A DNA stretch of 64,000 nucleotides from Devosia sp. 2618 (GCF_040546815.1 NZ_JBEPOO010000001.1:3410001-3474000); one strand, 5' to 3'; positions 51,837-61,889 are shown, numbered from the stretch's first letter. Program-made: numbers and translations. The notes: a model not told the origin generated them from the sequence alone.

Positions 51837-54800
51837 TCACCGCATGGTGAAGCCCTGTGCTCCTGCCGCCAGTTGCTCTGAGGGCAAAAACATCAATGTT
51901 TCCAGTTGTGTCCACAGTATTGCCGCGCGCACCGTCCGTCCGGGGAAAAGCTGACCTGCAACCAACGCATATAATCCGAGCTGGGTAAGATAGTTCCCGG
52001 GCACGTCCTGCGCACTGGCAGGCACCGATGCATCGGACTTGTAGTCGACCACCGTTACCCCCGAGTCGTCAATCACCAGCCGGTCCATGCGGCCGGCAAG
52101 GCGAATATCTTCCCCGTCGCGTTGAGCATCGATGAGGAACGGCACCTCGGCGCGGCTGCTTGGACCAAGGATCGCCGCAAGTTCGGGACGGGTCAGGATG
52201 GAGATGGCCTTTGTCGCGATGGAGTCGTGACTTTCGGCATTGTCCGGCAACAACGCGTGCAGCGCTTTGGGTACGACCTCATCCCAGAGAGAGCGATCCA
52301 CGCGGCCCAGATGCTGCAGCAGAGCGTGCAGCGCTATGCCCTCGCGACGTGCCACATCGGCGTCGCGCACTTGTTCGGCGAGGCTGTCCAGAGCCAGCAC
52401 CGGTGCAACATGGCCACGAGCGGTCGATGGCGTGACGATGGTGGTGGCGACCTGCGGCGGGACCGGGTCGAATGCCAGTGGCTGATCGGCGAGCGCTGCG
52501 GCAACGGTCTTTTCAGCCGCAGGCTTTGGTGCAACCCCGTTGCGGGGGTAGACCAAAGCCGCTTCGCGGCCCTCGCTGTCGCTCTGGCTGGCCGAAAGGG
52601 GCCGCAGCGCGGTCTCGATGGCTTCATACCAGCTACCGGCCAATTGCTTGCCCGCATCGGAGCCAGGCGTCAGTGCGCCAGTGACGTAGAGTTCGTCCTC
52701 GGCACGGGTCATGCCGACATAGAGCCGCCGCCAATATTCGGCGAGAATATTGTCGTCGACCACCTGCTTGATCGGCAGCGTCGTCGCCAGATGTCCCGAT
52801 GTGCCGCTGGAATGGACCAGTAGAGGTCCGGGCGGATCGGCGGTGACGTAGACCGATTTGCCGACCATCTGCATGCGCGGCTTGCTGGTGGCGTCGGCCA
52901 GAATGACGATGGGGGCTTCAAGGCCCTTGGCGCCGTGAACGGTCATGACGCGGACGCCGCCACCGGCCTCGGGCAGTTCGCGCTTGATGCTGCCGCCGCG
53001 CTGACGCATGCCGGTGACGAAGCCCTGCAGCGAGGGCTGGGCGGTCTGTTCGTGATCGAGCGCCAGGGTCAGCAGTTCGGCGAAGACGTCATCGACTTCG
53101 GCGCCGAGCCGGGCATGGAAGCGCTTGAGGCCCTGTTCGGCGTAAAGCACCTGGGCGAGGAATTCGAAGGGGCGCTCGAAATCGAGCTCGCTGCGCCAGC
53201 GGGCGAGTGTCGCATAGGCATCGGCGCAGGCGGGCAGCGGGCAATGGGCCAGCGCCTGCCAGAGGGTTTCGCCCTTGCTGCGCGGCTGGGCCAGCGCGTG
53301 CAGATCGGTCTCGTCGACATCGAAGAGCGGCGAGCGTAGCAGTGCGGCCAATTGCAAATCGTCGGCCGGATTGAGCAGCACATCGCAAAGCGCCAGCATG
53401 TCCATGACGGCGATATGGCCTGTGACCTTGAGCCGGTCGGCGCCCGGGGTGGGCAGATCGGCCAGACGCAGGGCGCGGATGACTTCCTGAAACAGGGCGC
53501 CGCGCGATTGCACCAGAATCAGGACGTCATCGGCGGTGATGGCGCGGCCGCGGCCGGTGAGTGGTCGACGCGTGGCGATCCAGGACTTGATTTCCCCGGC
53601 GATGCGCGCAGCGACCTGACGGGGCGCGGTTTGTTCGGTTTCAAGCGCGGTCGTGGGCCATTCGGTTCCCGGTGGCGCATCGGCGGCCTGTTGCAGCGGC
53701 GGCCAGAGCGTGACACTGCCGCCCCGCATGGTACGGGCGGTATCGTGATGGACGGGCTCGTCTTCGAGCAAAGCCGACTGAATGGCGGGATTGGCGCTGA
53801 CAAGGTCCACGGCGGCAAGGATTTCGGGCAGGGTGCGGAAGCTGGTGCGCAGGGGCACTGGCTCAAAGGGCATGTCGACCAGCGCGGCCTTGCCGCCATA
53901 GTCGCGGCCGGTATCGCCGAAAAGCGCAGGCTCGGCGCCTTGGAAGGAATAGATGGACTGTTTCTGGTCGCCCACGGCAAAGAGCGAGCGCTGGCGAGTA
54001 ACGGCCCCTGCCCCGGCGAAATATTCGGCGGCGATGGCACGGACCACCCGCCATTGTTCGCCATTGGTATCCTGGCTTTCATCGACCAGAATATGGTCGA
54101 TACCGGCATCGAGCTTGTAGCGCACCCATTCGCCCGATTCATGCTCGAAGAGATCGGCCAGTTTTTCTACCAGATCGTCGAAATCGAGCAGCGAGCGAGC
54201 GCGCTTGCGGTCCTCGTAGCGTTTGGCGACGGCGGCGACGATATCGAGCAGGGCTTCGCTGCGCTCGACGAGCGCGGCCGCGCGGCGGGCCTCGGCGATG
54301 GCGGCAAGGCGCTCGGCTTCAGCGATCAGCGTGTCGGCCAAATCGGGGTCGGCGGTGATGATGGCCTTGACGGGGAAACGGGCGGGCACGGCTTCTTCAG
54401 CGGTGAGGAAGGCGCGCATCCAGGCGGCGGGATTGGGCGCGGCGGGATCGATGGCGGAGAGCTTGTCCTCGAGCGTGCGGCTGCCGCCCTTGGGCGGGCA
54501 GATGTCGTAGAGGCGGGCCAGTTCGGTTGGGCCGATCAGCCGGTTGGCGATGATGGCGGTGTTGAGCTGATCCAGGCTGGGCGTGTCGCCGACCAGTTTG
54601 CGCAGATTGGCCTTGGCGCGGGCGGGATCGGCCAAAACGGTCTTGAGCTTGCGGCCATCGGACAGGGCGGCATCGATTGAGGTGCGGATCTGGTCGTCGC
54701 TGAGGGTTTCGAACAGCGTTTCGACGGCGCCGGCGATGCCGATGCCCTGGGCCATCACCGCCTCGCGGGCAGCGAGCAGGAGGGCCGAGCGCTCGTCGTC

Positions 54801-55262
54801 CTCGATGACCGAGAAATCATAGGGCACGCGGGCTTCGAGCGGGAAGCGGTGGAGAACCGATTCGCAGAAGGCGTGGATGGTGACGATCTTGAGGCCGCCG
54901 GGGGTTTCGAGCGCTTTGGCGAAGAGGGTGCGGGCGCGTTCGCGCAGGTGATGGGGGTAGTTCGGGCCCTCGATATCGATGAGTTCTTTGTCGAGTTTGC
55001 CTTCGTCCATCACGGCCCATTCACCCAGCCGATCGGCAACGCGACGGCGCATTTCGGCGGCGGCGGCCTTGGTATAGGTGAGGCACAAGATGGCCTGCGG
55101 CTCGACGCCGGCCAGCAGCAGGCGCAACACGCGGCGCGTCAGGACGAAGGTCTTGCCGGAGCCGGCATTGGCCGACACCCAGATCGACCACCCCGGATCG
55201 GCGGCGCGGGCCTGGTTGCGGCTGGTGTCGAAGGGCACCCTGAGTTCGCCACGCTCGCTCAT
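51837..55262 (-). CDS. addA: AddA helicase-nuclease subunit
   Basis: A 1141-residue UvrD-like helicase/nuclease for double-strand break resection before RecA loading. Walker A is SANAGSGKT at residues 30-38, followed by motif Ia [18 protein letters not shown]. Later motifs include [21 protein letters not shown] (motif II) and [16 protein letters not shown] (motif III). The C-terminal RecB-type nuclease reads [21 protein letters not shown] near residue 1060 with the catalytic aspartates and lysine. The start ([14 protein letters not shown]) at 55262 overlaps the addB stop (ATGA). Confidence 0.95.
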   Translation of the reverse strand: MSERGELRVPFDTSRNQARAADPGWSIWVSANAGSGKTFVLTRRVLRLLLAGVEPQAILCLTYTKAAAAEMRRRVADRLGEWAVMDEGKLDKELIDIEGPNYPHHLRERARTLFAKALETPGGLKIVTIHAFCESVLHRFPLEARVPYDFSVIEDDERSALLLAAREAVMAQGIGIAGAVETLFETLSDDQIRTSIDAALSDGRKLKTVLADPARAKANLRKLVGDTPSLDQLNTAIIANRLIGPTELARLYDICPPKGGSRTLEDKLSAIDPAAPNPAAWMRAFLTAEEAVPARFPVKAIITADPDLADTLIAEAERLAAIAEARRAAALVERSEALLDIVAAVAKRYEDRKRARSLLDFDDLVEKLADLFEHESGEWVRYKLDAGIDHILVDESQDTNGEQWRVVRAIAAEYFAGAGAVTRQRSLFAVGDQKQSIYSFQGAEPALFGDTGRDYGGKAALVDMPFEPVPLRTSFRTLPEILAAVDLVSANPAIQSALLEDEPVHHDTARTMRGGSVTLWPPLQQAADAPPGTEWPTTALETEQTAPRQVAARIAGEIKSWIATRRPLTGRGRAITADDVLILVQSRGALFQEVIRALRLADLPTPGADRLKVTGHIAVMDMLALCDVLLNPADDLQLAALLRSPLFDVDETDLHALAQPRSKGETLWQALAHCPLPACADAYATLARWRSELDFERPFEFLAQVLYAEQGLKRFHARLGAEVDDVFAELLTLALDHEQTAQPSLQGFVTGMRQRGGSIKRELPEAGGGVRVMTVHGAKGLEAPIVILADATSKPRMQMVGKSVYVTADPPGPLLVHSSGTSGHLATTLPIKQVVDDNILAEYWRRLYVGMTRAEDELYVTGALTPGSDAGKQLAGSWYEAIETALRPLSASQSDSEGREAALVYPRNGVAPKPAAEKTVAAALADQPLAFDPVPPQVATTIVTPSTARGHVAPVLALDSLAEQVRDADVARREGIALHALLQHLGRVDRSLWDEVVPKALHALLPDNAESHDSIATKAISILTRPELAAILGPSSRAEVPFLIDAQRDGEDIRLAGRMDRLVIDDSGVTVVDYKSDASVPASAQDVPGNYLTQLGLYALVAGQLFPGRTVRAAILWTQLETLMFLPSEQLAAGAQGFTMR

Positions 55263-58200
55263 ATCGTCTCCTCGCCATCGACGGCGGTCCATTCGGCGAC
55301 GCGCGCAAGATGGTCATAGGCGCCGGCAAAGCGCTGGCCGGGCAGCGGCAGGAGGCGCGAGGGCATGGGGGTGTCGCTGAGCAGGAAATGCTCAATATGG
55401 CTCTGCATGCGGCGGGCGATCTCGTCGGCGGCGGACATCACATCATGGCCATCAGCGGCGATGAAGGGTTTTGGAATGAACGCGTCGGGGCCGAGGCCGA
55501 CCTTGATATAGGTGAGCGCCGAGGTTTTGGCCGGGGTAACGTGGTCCAGTTTGCCAGCATGGGCCATCTGGGCTTCGAGCAGAAGTTGCGGCACTTCGAA
55601 AGCCTGCATGGCGCTTTTGCTGGGGGGCGAGCCGGTTTTGAAATCCATGATTTCGAGCGTGCCGTCGGTCAACTCGTCAACGCGGTCGGCGCGGCCGCGC
55701 AGCTTGAAGCTTTCCGCCAAGTGCAAAGTCCATTCGCCGTCGATTTCAGCATGGCGCTGTTTGACCAGCGCGTCACGGCTGCGTTCATAGTCGAGGAATT
55801 GGCGGGCGGCGGTGGCAAAGCGGCGTAGCCAGATGTCGCGGCGCTCGGCGATGGATTCGAGGCCGCCGAATTTGTCCTTGGCGATGGTGTCGAGAATGTC
55901 AGCGGCATCGGGGGCCATGACGGAATGGCCGGTGTCGACGAAGGCGGCGAAAATGTCGTGGATGATGGTGCCGCGCTCGCGTGCGTCCGGGGCTTCGCCG
56001 AGCGGATCGAGGGGGCGCAGGCGCAGGACATGCTTGGCATAGATATCGTAGGGCGAGCGCATCAGCGTCTCGACCTCGGTGACCGAGAGGGCACGCGGGC
56101 GCTGACCGGCCGGGGGATTGGGCAGCGGGCGCGGCGCTTCCTTGATCTCGGTGACGGCATCGATGCGGCGCGCCTCTACCAACCATTGCTGGCCGGCCGC
56201 CTGCCATCGGGTGACAGCGGACTTGCCGGCAAAGGCTTCAAGCCGCTGTACCAGCCGCGAGGCGATGGCGGGGCTGGCGCCGACCCGGTCGGCATAGCTG
56301 ATGATGACTTCGGCATTGCCCATTGCTTGGGCGAAATCGTGCGCGGCCAGGCCCTGAAGGCGTTCGGGCGGTTGCAGCCCGGCGGCGAGCCGCATGCCGC
56401 GACTGAGCCAGGGACCGGGATCGGCGGGCTCAGGCCATTTGTCTTCGTTGAGCGCGGCCAGAATCAGCAGGTCGGGATGCTGCAGGCGGGCTTCGAGCTG
56501 GCCCCAGATGGCGATGTCGCTGCGGCGGTCTTCGCGGGTGCGGGCCTGAAAACCGGTCATCAGGGCCGACAGGACGCCATCGAGCTGGATGGGGGCGAAG
56601 TGGTGGCCTTCGCCGGTGTGGCTGGCCATCTGGCGGGCCCAGTCGTCGAGCTCCTTGCGGCCCGGCAGGTCGACGCCTTCGGCCACATTGGTGAAGGCAG
56701 AGCAAAGCGCGGCGGCAAAGGCGCTGGCGCTGATGCTGGTTTCGGCCAGTAGGGTGCGCAGCGGCGTCAACGCCGTTTCGACGCGGACGAAAAGTGCTTC
56801 GATGGCGGGGCCATCATCCGGCTTGAGTTTTTTGGCCGGGTGTTTGGTCGTGCCATCGAGATTGGCCGCGAGCAGGACGCGCAGGCCGGCGAGACCCGGA
56901 TTGGGGCGCTGGCCGCGCAGCAGGCCCAGTTCCACCGCGTCGGCGAGGCAGCCGAGATCGGCGCGGTCGAGACCAAAATTGGTGGCGCGATTGCGCAGTA
57001 GCGCCATGAGATCGACGGCGGCGCAATCGCTGGTGGCGAGCGCCAGAATTTGGCGCAGCAGGCGACCGGCGGCTGACTGGAACAGGGGCACGCCGGCCGC
57101 GTCATCGACCACGATGTCAAAACGCCGTAATTCGGCGGCGATGCGGCGCGCGAGATTGCGGTCGGGGGTGATGATGCCGACGGTTTTTTTGTCCTCCAGC
57201 GCTTGTCGGGCGGTGAGGGCGACGGCGCGGGCCTCTTCGTCCTCGTTGCGGGCGCGGATGACCGAGAGGCCATTGCTCGCCGTGGCGATATCGTCGGGCG
57301 GCAGCCGGTTTTCGGCCCAGCGGGCGGTGTCCTTGGTCAGCGCCAGAGCGCGATTGACCAGAATGGTGCGCGGCGCATCATGTGCTGCCAGTTCGGTGAC
57401 GGCCTCGACGCCGATGCCGAGGCCTCGCAGCAGGCGCGCCAGACCATATTGAGGATGGCCGTGCGGATTATTGACCGGGTCGAGCAAAGCGGCGTGGTCC
57501 GCCGGGGTCATGGCGCAATCAAGGCCCGGCAGCACGACGGCGCCGCGCGGCAGGGCATTAATGGCCTTGAGCAGGCGGGCGGTGGCCGGAATGGACCCGG
57601 TGGAGCCGGCAGCGATGACCGGGCGGTCGCCATAGATCAGGGGCGTCGCGAGCGCCTGACGGTCGAGCCGTTGGCCGCGCAAGGCCGCGACGTCGGCATG
57701 GCCCTTGCCGCCGAGATAAGTGGGCCAATAGGTCAGCGCGATATCGAGAAATTGCAGCGTCTGCTGCCAATAGGCGCCGAGATTGGCCTCGATCTCGGGA
57801 ATGATGTTGCGGATATCGGCGCCGCTGCGCTCTTCGGTGTGCAGGTCATCGATCAGCTGGCCGAGCGATTCGGCCATGGAGAGGATTTCGCCGGCGGTGG
57901 GCGGGCTGGAAAATGCCTGCTGACCGGCATCGGAAATGGCCCAGGCGGCGACCAGCCGCGACAGCACGAGGCGCCGTTCGAGACTGGAGGCGGCAGGTAG
58001 AGGCGTGGGGGCATCGAAGGGCGGCAGGAAGGGTTCTTCGTCCTCGACCTCACCGCCAAAGGTGCGGATGTCGGGCAGCAGGCCGTGGCCGAGACGGCTG
58101 AATTCATCGGCCAGCACAAGCCGCGCGCGGCGGGTGGGCACGACGATGGTGACATCGCTGAGCCAGAAGGGATGGCTCTGATCGGCGCCATTGAGCAGCG

Positions 58201-58270
58201 TGCCGTCGGTGACTTTTTCGGCCAGGAGGCGCAGGAAAGGGGCATGCGGGGCAATGGAAAAAACGCTCAT
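55259..58270 (-). CDS. addB: AddB subunit of the AddAB helicase-nuclease
   Basis: A 1003-residue partner of AddA. The N-terminus MSVFSIAPHAPFLRLLAEKV is typical of alphaproteobacterial AddB. The middle is a degenerate helicase fold that reads recombination hotspots in other species. The C-terminal nuclease has LRGRADRVDELTDGTLEIMDFKTGSPPS near residue 875. No cysteine cluster is seen around the nuclease (RSPYDIYAKHVLRLRPLDPL), so the [4Fe-4S] staple of Bacillus AddB is absent, as expected for this lineage. The start overlaps the murU stop. Confidence 0.94.
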   Translation of the reverse strand: MSVFSIAPHAPFLRLLAEKVTDGTLLNGADQSHPFWLSDVTIVVPTRRARLVLADEFSRLGHGLLPDIRTFGGEVEDEEPFLPPFDAPTPLPAASSLERRLVLSRLVAAWAISDAGQQAFSSPPTAGEILSMAESLGQLIDDLHTEERSGADIRNIIPEIEANLGAYWQQTLQFLDIALTYWPTYLGGKGHADVAALRGQRLDRQALATPLIYGDRPVIAAGSTGSIPATARLLKAINALPRGAVVLPGLDCAMTPADHAALLDPVNNPHGHPQYGLARLLRGLGIGVEAVTELAAHDAPRTILVNRALALTKDTARWAENRLPPDDIATASNGLSVIRARNEDEEARAVALTARQALEDKKTVGIITPDRNLARRIAAELRRFDIVVDDAAGVPLFQSAAGRLLRQILALATSDCAAVDLMALLRNRATNFGLDRADLGCLADAVELGLLRGQRPNPGLAGLRVLLAANLDGTTKHPAKKLKPDDGPAIEALFVRVETALTPLRTLLAETSISASAFAAALCSAFTNVAEGVDLPGRKELDDWARQMASHTGEGHHFAPIQLDGVLSALMTGFQARTREDRRSDIAIWGQLEARLQHPDLLILAALNEDKWPEPADPGPWLSRGMRLAAGLQPPERLQGLAAHDFAQAMGNAEVIISYADRVGASPAIASRLVQRLEAFAGKSAVTRWQAAGQQWLVEARRIDAVTEIKEAPRPLPNPPAGQRPRALSVTEVETLMRSPYDIYAKHVLRLRPLDPLGEAPDARERGTIIHDIFAAFVDTGHSVMAPDAADILDTIAKDKFGGLESIAERRDIWLRRFATAARQFLDYERSRDALVKQRHAEIDGEWTLHLAESFKLRGRADRVDELTDGTLEIMDFKTGSPPSKSAMQAFEVPQLLLEAQMAHAGKLDHVTPAKTSALTYIKVGLGPDAFIPKPFIAADGHDVMSAADEIARRMQSHIEHFLLSDTPMPSRLLPLPGQRFAGAYDHLARVAEWTAVDGEETI

Positions 58271-58956
58271 TTGGGCAGCAGCCGTTCGGTTTCGGCCAAG
58301 GCCTGCGGATCGCCGACATGGAACCATGGCGCGTCGAGCGCGACGCCGAACAGGGCCTCGCGCTCAAGGGCGGTTTCGAACAGGTCGGTGAGCGAGAACG
58401 GGCCGTCGGGCGTGGTGTCGAACAGGGCTTTGCCGAGGAGGGCCACGCCGCCATAGATGACCGGCGCGCCATAATCGCGGGTGATTTCACCGCGGGGCGA
58501 CAGGCAAAAATCATGGCTGCGGCCAAAGCCGGTGGCGTCGCGCGGATGGACGCAGAGCAGGACGATGGCGCCGGGCTCGTAGCGCGCGACCATGCGAGTT
58601 ATGGGGGCGTCCGATCCGGCGGGCCAGAAGGCGTCGGTATTCATCACGAGGATCGGATCGGAATGGAGCATGGGCAGAGCGCGCTTGATGCCGCCGCCGG
58701 TGCCGAGCAGTTCGTCTTCGCGGCTGACCTTCAGCAGGCCCCCGAAATGGGCGAGGATCTGGTCGGCGCGATAATGGGCATTGGACGCAAACCGCTTGGC
58801 ACCCTCGGCGCGCGCATTGGCCATGACGCGCTCGATCATGGGAATGCCGGCGACCTCGATCAGCGGTTTTGGCGTTGTTTCGGTCAGCGGCCGCATGCGG
58901 GTGCCGAGGCCCGCGGCGAGCAGCATGACATCGGGGAATCGGGCTTGGTCGGTCAT
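58267..58956 (-). CDS. murU: MurU-like nucleotidyltransferase
   Basis: A 229-residue sugar-1-phosphate nucleotidyltransferase. LLAAGLGTRMRPLTETTPKPLIEVAG is the nucleotide-binding signature, and LLGTGGGIKRALPML and VMNTDAFW hold the metal-binding aspartate. It best fits MurU, which makes UDP-MurNAc from MurNAc-1-phosphate in cell-wall recycling, because that gene commonly precedes addB in Hyphomicrobiales. The usual upstream partners amgK and tsaE are not here; repeats occupy the place. A mannose-1-phosphate guanylyltransferase role cannot be excluded. Confidence 0.85.
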   Translation of the reverse strand: MTDQARFPDVMLLAAGLGTRMRPLTETTPKPLIEVAGIPMIERVMANARAEGAKRFASNAHYRADQILAHFGGLLKVSREDELLGTGGGIKRALPMLHSDPILVMNTDAFWPAGSDAPITRMVARYEPGAIVLLCVHPRDATGFGRSHDFCLSPRGEITRDYGAPVIYGGVALLGKALFDTTPDGPFSLTDLFETALEREALFGVALDAPWFHVGDPQALAETERLLPK

Positions 58957-59023
58957 GCGCGGATAAGAGCGGGGTGGGGGCGGGATGTCTAGGGCGCAGT
59001 CAGGTCAGCGTGGAATGGAAGGG

Positions 59024-59046
59024 GATTCACGCCTGCGCGGGAATGA
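59024..59046. repeat. Short dispersed repeat of the GCGCGGGAATGAC type
   Basis: GATTCACGCCTGCGCGGG followed by AATGAC resembles a short palindromic repeat that is widespread in high-GC proteobacterial spacers. It lies 70 bases upstream of murU, at the edge of a 501-base gene-free block (58957-59457). The rest of the block holds the family B repeat, a G-quadruplex motif, two perfect palindromes and a family A copy, all listed separately. Confidence 0.35.
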
Positions 59047-59082
59047 CGTGGTGGATTGATTGGGGGTGACTGATGGTCTGCA

Positions 59083-59120
59083 CCCCTCACCCTAACCCTC
59101 TCCCCTGAGGGGCGAGGGGA
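59083..59120. repeat. Family B short intergenic repeat, copy 3
   Basis: CCCCTCACCCTAACCCTCTC followed by CCCTGAGGGGCGAGGGG repeats the inverted pattern of 9069-9118 and 17316-17362. It lies in the repeat-rich spacer between murU and pheT. Confidence 0.5.
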
Positions 59121-59127
59121 TATGATC

Positions 59128-59148
59128 GGGGGTGGGGGTGGGGGTGGG
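59128..59148 (+). other. Perfect G-quadruplex motif, tandem GGGGGT repeat
   Basis: The 21 bases are (GGGGGT)3 plus GGG: four G-tracts (5, 5, 5, 3) separated by single T loops. This is the most stable class of intramolecular parallel quadruplex by established rules. It is also a tandem hexamer repeat prone to slippage. It lies 172 bases upstream of murU on the template strand for that gene. Confidence 0.8.
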
Positions 59149-59196
59149 CAAAGCACACCGTACTCTCGGAGAGATACCCCCTCCCTACTCGATCAC

Positions 59197-59218
59197 GGAG
59201 TTAGCTGAAGCTAACTCC
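59197..59218. repeat. Perfect palindrome (9-base arms)
   Basis: GGAGTTAGC at 59197-59205 and its exact complement GCTAACTCC at 59210-59218 flank TGAA. No U-tract follows in either direction, so it is not an obvious terminator. It lies between a CCCCCTCCC tract (59176-59185) and its inverted relative GGGGGAGGG (59320-59328), so it may be the interior of a larger family C element. Confidence 0.6.
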
Positions 59219-59267
59219 TATCTCGCTTCCTTGCCATTCGAGCACAGCTCTCATGGCCTTCTCACCT

Positions 59268-59292
59268 CAAATCGCTCCACTGGAGCGATTTG
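59268..59292. repeat. Near-perfect 25-base palindrome (12-base arms)
   Basis: CAAATCGCTCCA at 59268-59279 and its exact complement TGGAGCGATTTG at 59281-59292 are separated by one base. The tiny spacer favours a protein operator or cruciform and not an RNA hairpin. It lies in the murU-pheT spacer, 165 bases from the pheT stop. Confidence 0.6.
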
Positions 59293-59350
59293 CCCTTCGG
59301 GACGGCTCGAAGCCCTCAAGGGGGAGGGTGGGTCCGATGTGTGGGCAATA

Positions 59351-59448
59351 CTGTGCCACGCCCTCGTGGTTCGAGGGTGGCTGCGCTCCCACCTCACCAT
59401 GAGGGCTGCTGGAATATCGCATCAAGAGTAGCCCTCGTGACCACGAAG
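59351..59448. repeat. Family A palindrome, copy 5 (decayed second unit)
   Basis: The first unit is intact: GTGCCACGCCCTCGTGGT (from 59353) with CCTCACCATGAGG ending at 59404. The second unit has collapsed to CCTCGTGACCACGAAGG (59433-59448), so the inner loop is lost. The conserved AGAGTAGCCCTC junction seen in copies 1 and 2 is kept. It ends 10 bases before the pheT stop. Confidence 0.75.
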
Positions 59449-59457
59449 GTGTGTTCG

Positions 59458-61878
59458 TTACGCCCGCAGCACACCGCCGGATTGTTTGGTGACGGCGGCG
59501 ATGATGGCGGCGGAGACTTTTTCGATGTCTTCGTCGGTCAGGGTCTTGTCGACAGGCTGGAGCGTCACTTCGATGGCGACGGACTTTTTGCCTTCGCCAA
59601 CGTGCGTGCCTTCAAAGACGTCGAACACATTGACGTCCTTGATCAGCGTCTTGTCGGCGCCGCGGGCGGCTTTGAGTATGGCGCCGGCGGTGATGGCCTT
59701 GTCGACGACGAAGGCGAAGTCGCGGGTCAGGGGCATCAGGCTTGAGAGATCAAGCGCCGACTTGGTCTTGGTGGCCTTCTTGCGGGGCTCGGGCAGCGCG
59801 TCGAGGTCGAGTTCGAAGGCGGCGACGGGGCCGTCGAGATCGAGTTCTGTCGCCCAGGCGGGGTGCAGTTCACCAAACCAGGCGATGGTTTTTGGGCCCT
59901 GGGCGACGCGGCCGCCGCGACCGGGATGGCTCCAGGGCGCGGGTTCGGCGAGGACCTGCATCTTGTCGATGTCATAGCCCAGCGCATCGAGCACGGCGCC
60001 CAAATCTGCCTTGGCGTCGAACACGCCGACCGACTGTTCCTTGGCAGACCAATGACGGCCCGAACCGCCGAGCTTGGCCGAACCGGTGCGGATGCCGGTG
60101 GCATAGGTGTGCTGGCCCTCCGGCTTGTCCGAAAGGAAGACCTGACCGACTTCGAACTGGGCGATATCAGCCAGACCGCGATTGGCATTGCGGCGGGCGG
60201 CGGCGAGCAGGCCCGGCAGGAGCGAGGGGCGCATGTCGGTCATGTCCGACGCGATGGCATTGGCCAGCTGCAGGCTTTCCTGACCGCCGCCGAAACGGGT
60301 GGCTTCGGCATTGGAAATGAAGGACCAGGTGACCGCTTCATCAAGACCACGGGCAGCCAGCGACCGACGCGCGATGCGGCGACGGTTCTGGATGGTGGTC
60401 AGCATGCGCGGCGCGACGTGATTGAGGCGTGGCAGTGGCTCGACGGGGACATTGTCGACGCCCACCATGCGCATGACTTCTTCGACGAGGTCGGCCTTTT
60501 GCGTGACGTCGGGGCGCCAGCTTGGCACTTTGACGGTCAGCACGTCGCCCTTGCCGGAGATCTCGAAGCCGAGGCGGGAGAGGATGGCGGTGATGATCAT
60601 CGGCTCGACAGAGAGACCCGTCAGGCGTTTGACTTCGGTGATGGGGAATTCGACGACGGTATTGGGGAAGACGTCGTCGCCCGAAATCGCAGGCTCCATC
60701 GGCTCGCCGCCGCAGAGTTCGAGCACGAGGCGGGTGGCCAGTTCAAGGCCGGGTTCTGTCAGCGCAGGATCGACATTGCGCTCGAGGCGATAGCGGGCGT
60801 CCGAGACAATGCCTGTCTTGCGGCCGGTGCGGGCGACCAGTTCGGGGTCCCAGCTGGCGCATTCCATGAAGACGTTGACGGTCTCGTCGGTCGATCCGGA
60901 GCGAATGCCGCCCATGATGCCGCCGAGGCAGAGCGGGCCGGTCTCGTCGGCGATAACAGTCATGGTCTCGTCAAGCAGGTAGATCTTGTTGTCGAGGGCG
61001 TCCAGCGTCTCGCCGGGGCGGGCATTGCGCAGCACGGGCTGGCCATTGAGCTTGTCGGCATCATAGGCGTGCAGCGGGCGTCCCCAGCCGAGCGACACCC
61101 AATTGGTGATGTCGACAATGGCGTTGATCGGACGCAGGCCAACGGCGCGCAGGCGCTGCTGCAGCCAATCGGGGGATGGGCCGTTCTTGACGTTTTTGAT
61201 CAGGCGGCCGCCGAATTTGCGGATGGTCTTGGGCTCGTCGGCAGAGAAAAGCTGCGGCAGTGGCGCAATGCTGCTCGGGCCCTCGGACGGGATCGGCGAC
61301 ATGTCGGTGGTTTTGAGCGTGCCGAGGCCGAAGGCGGCCAGATCGCGCGCAATGCCGTAGACGCCAGTGGCGTCGCCACGGTTTGGCGTAATGGAAATGT
61401 CGAACACCACACCGTCAATGCCGGCGAAGTCGGTATATTTGACGCCGATGGGAGCATCAGTAGGCAGCTCGATGATGCCGTCGTGATCGTTGCTGAGTTC
61501 AAGCTCGGCGGCCGAGCAGAGCATGCCGTTTGACACTTGCCCACGGATATTGCCCTTGCCGATGGTCATGTCCTTGCCCGGAATATAAGTACCGGGGAAG
61601 GCGAACACCGTCTTGAGGCCGGTGCGGGCATTTGGGGCCCCGCAGACGACATCGATCAATTCGCCGGTGCCGGCATCGACCTTGCAGACGCGGAGCTTGT
61701 CGGCATTGGGATGCTGTTCGGCGGAAACGATATGGGCCGTTACAAAGCTCGACAGCGCCTTGCCCTGATCTTCGACGCCTTCGAGTTCGAGGCCAATCGC
61801 GGTCAGCGTCTTGCCGATTTCGTCGGCCGACGCGTCGGTATCGAGGTGTTCCTTGAGCCAGTCGAGGGTGAATTTCAT
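59458..61878 (-). CDS. pheT: Phenylalanine--tRNA ligase beta subunit
   Basis: An 806-residue subunit of the PheS2-PheT2 synthetase. It opens with MKFTLDWLKEHLDTDASADEI. An OB/EMAP-type tRNA-binding domain covers residues 38-150 (AHIVSAEQHPNADKLRVCKVDAGTGELIDVVCGAPNARTG). The B3/B4 editing domain that hydrolyses mischarged Tyr-tRNAPhe is in the middle, and B5 follows. The C-terminal FDX-ACB domain (SLMPLTRDFAFVVDKAITAGAILKAARG) binds the anticodon. It is on the same strand as pheS but separated by two small genes. Confidence 0.96.
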   Translation of the reverse strand: MKFTLDWLKEHLDTDASADEIGKTLTAIGLELEGVEDQGKALSSFVTAHIVSAEQHPNADKLRVCKVDAGTGELIDVVCGAPNARTGLKTVFAFPGTYIPGKDMTIGKGNIRGQVSNGMLCSAAELELSNDHDGIIELPTDAPIGVKYTDFAGIDGVVFDISITPNRGDATGVYGIARDLAAFGLGTLKTTDMSPIPSEGPSSIAPLPQLFSADEPKTIRKFGGRLIKNVKNGPSPDWLQQRLRAVGLRPINAIVDITNWVSLGWGRPLHAYDADKLNGQPVLRNARPGETLDALDNKIYLLDETMTVIADETGPLCLGGIMGGIRSGSTDETVNVFMECASWDPELVARTGRKTGIVSDARYRLERNVDPALTEPGLELATRLVLELCGGEPMEPAISGDDVFPNTVVEFPITEVKRLTGLSVEPMIITAILSRLGFEISGKGDVLTVKVPSWRPDVTQKADLVEEVMRMVGVDNVPVEPLPRLNHVAPRMLTTIQNRRRIARRSLAARGLDEAVTWSFISNAEATRFGGGQESLQLANAIASDMTDMRPSLLPGLLAAARRNANRGLADIAQFEVGQVFLSDKPEGQHTYATGIRTGSAKLGGSGRHWSAKEQSVGVFDAKADLGAVLDALGYDIDKMQVLAEPAPWSHPGRGGRVAQGPKTIAWFGELHPAWATELDLDGPVAAFELDLDALPEPRKKATKTKSALDLSSLMPLTRDFAFVVDKAITAGAILKAARGADKTLIKDVNVFDVFEGTHVGEGKKSVAIEVTLQPVDKTLTDEDIEKVSAAIIAAVTKQSGGVLRA

Positions 61879-61889
61879 GTTTTCGGCCT

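Noticed and set aside
53352-54680. A 442-codon plus-strand open frame antisense to addA.
   Set aside because: AddA helicase motifs are intact on the minus strand; the antisense protein is Gly-rich and featureless.
59132-59431. A 99-codon plus-strand frame in the murU-pheT spacer.
   Set aside because: It consists of the G-quadruplex tract, palindromes and a family A repeat; no ribosome site or protein-like composition.
59863-61533. A 556-codon plus-strand open frame antisense to pheT.
   Set aside because: PheT is complete on the minus strand; the antisense frame is a codon-bias shadow.
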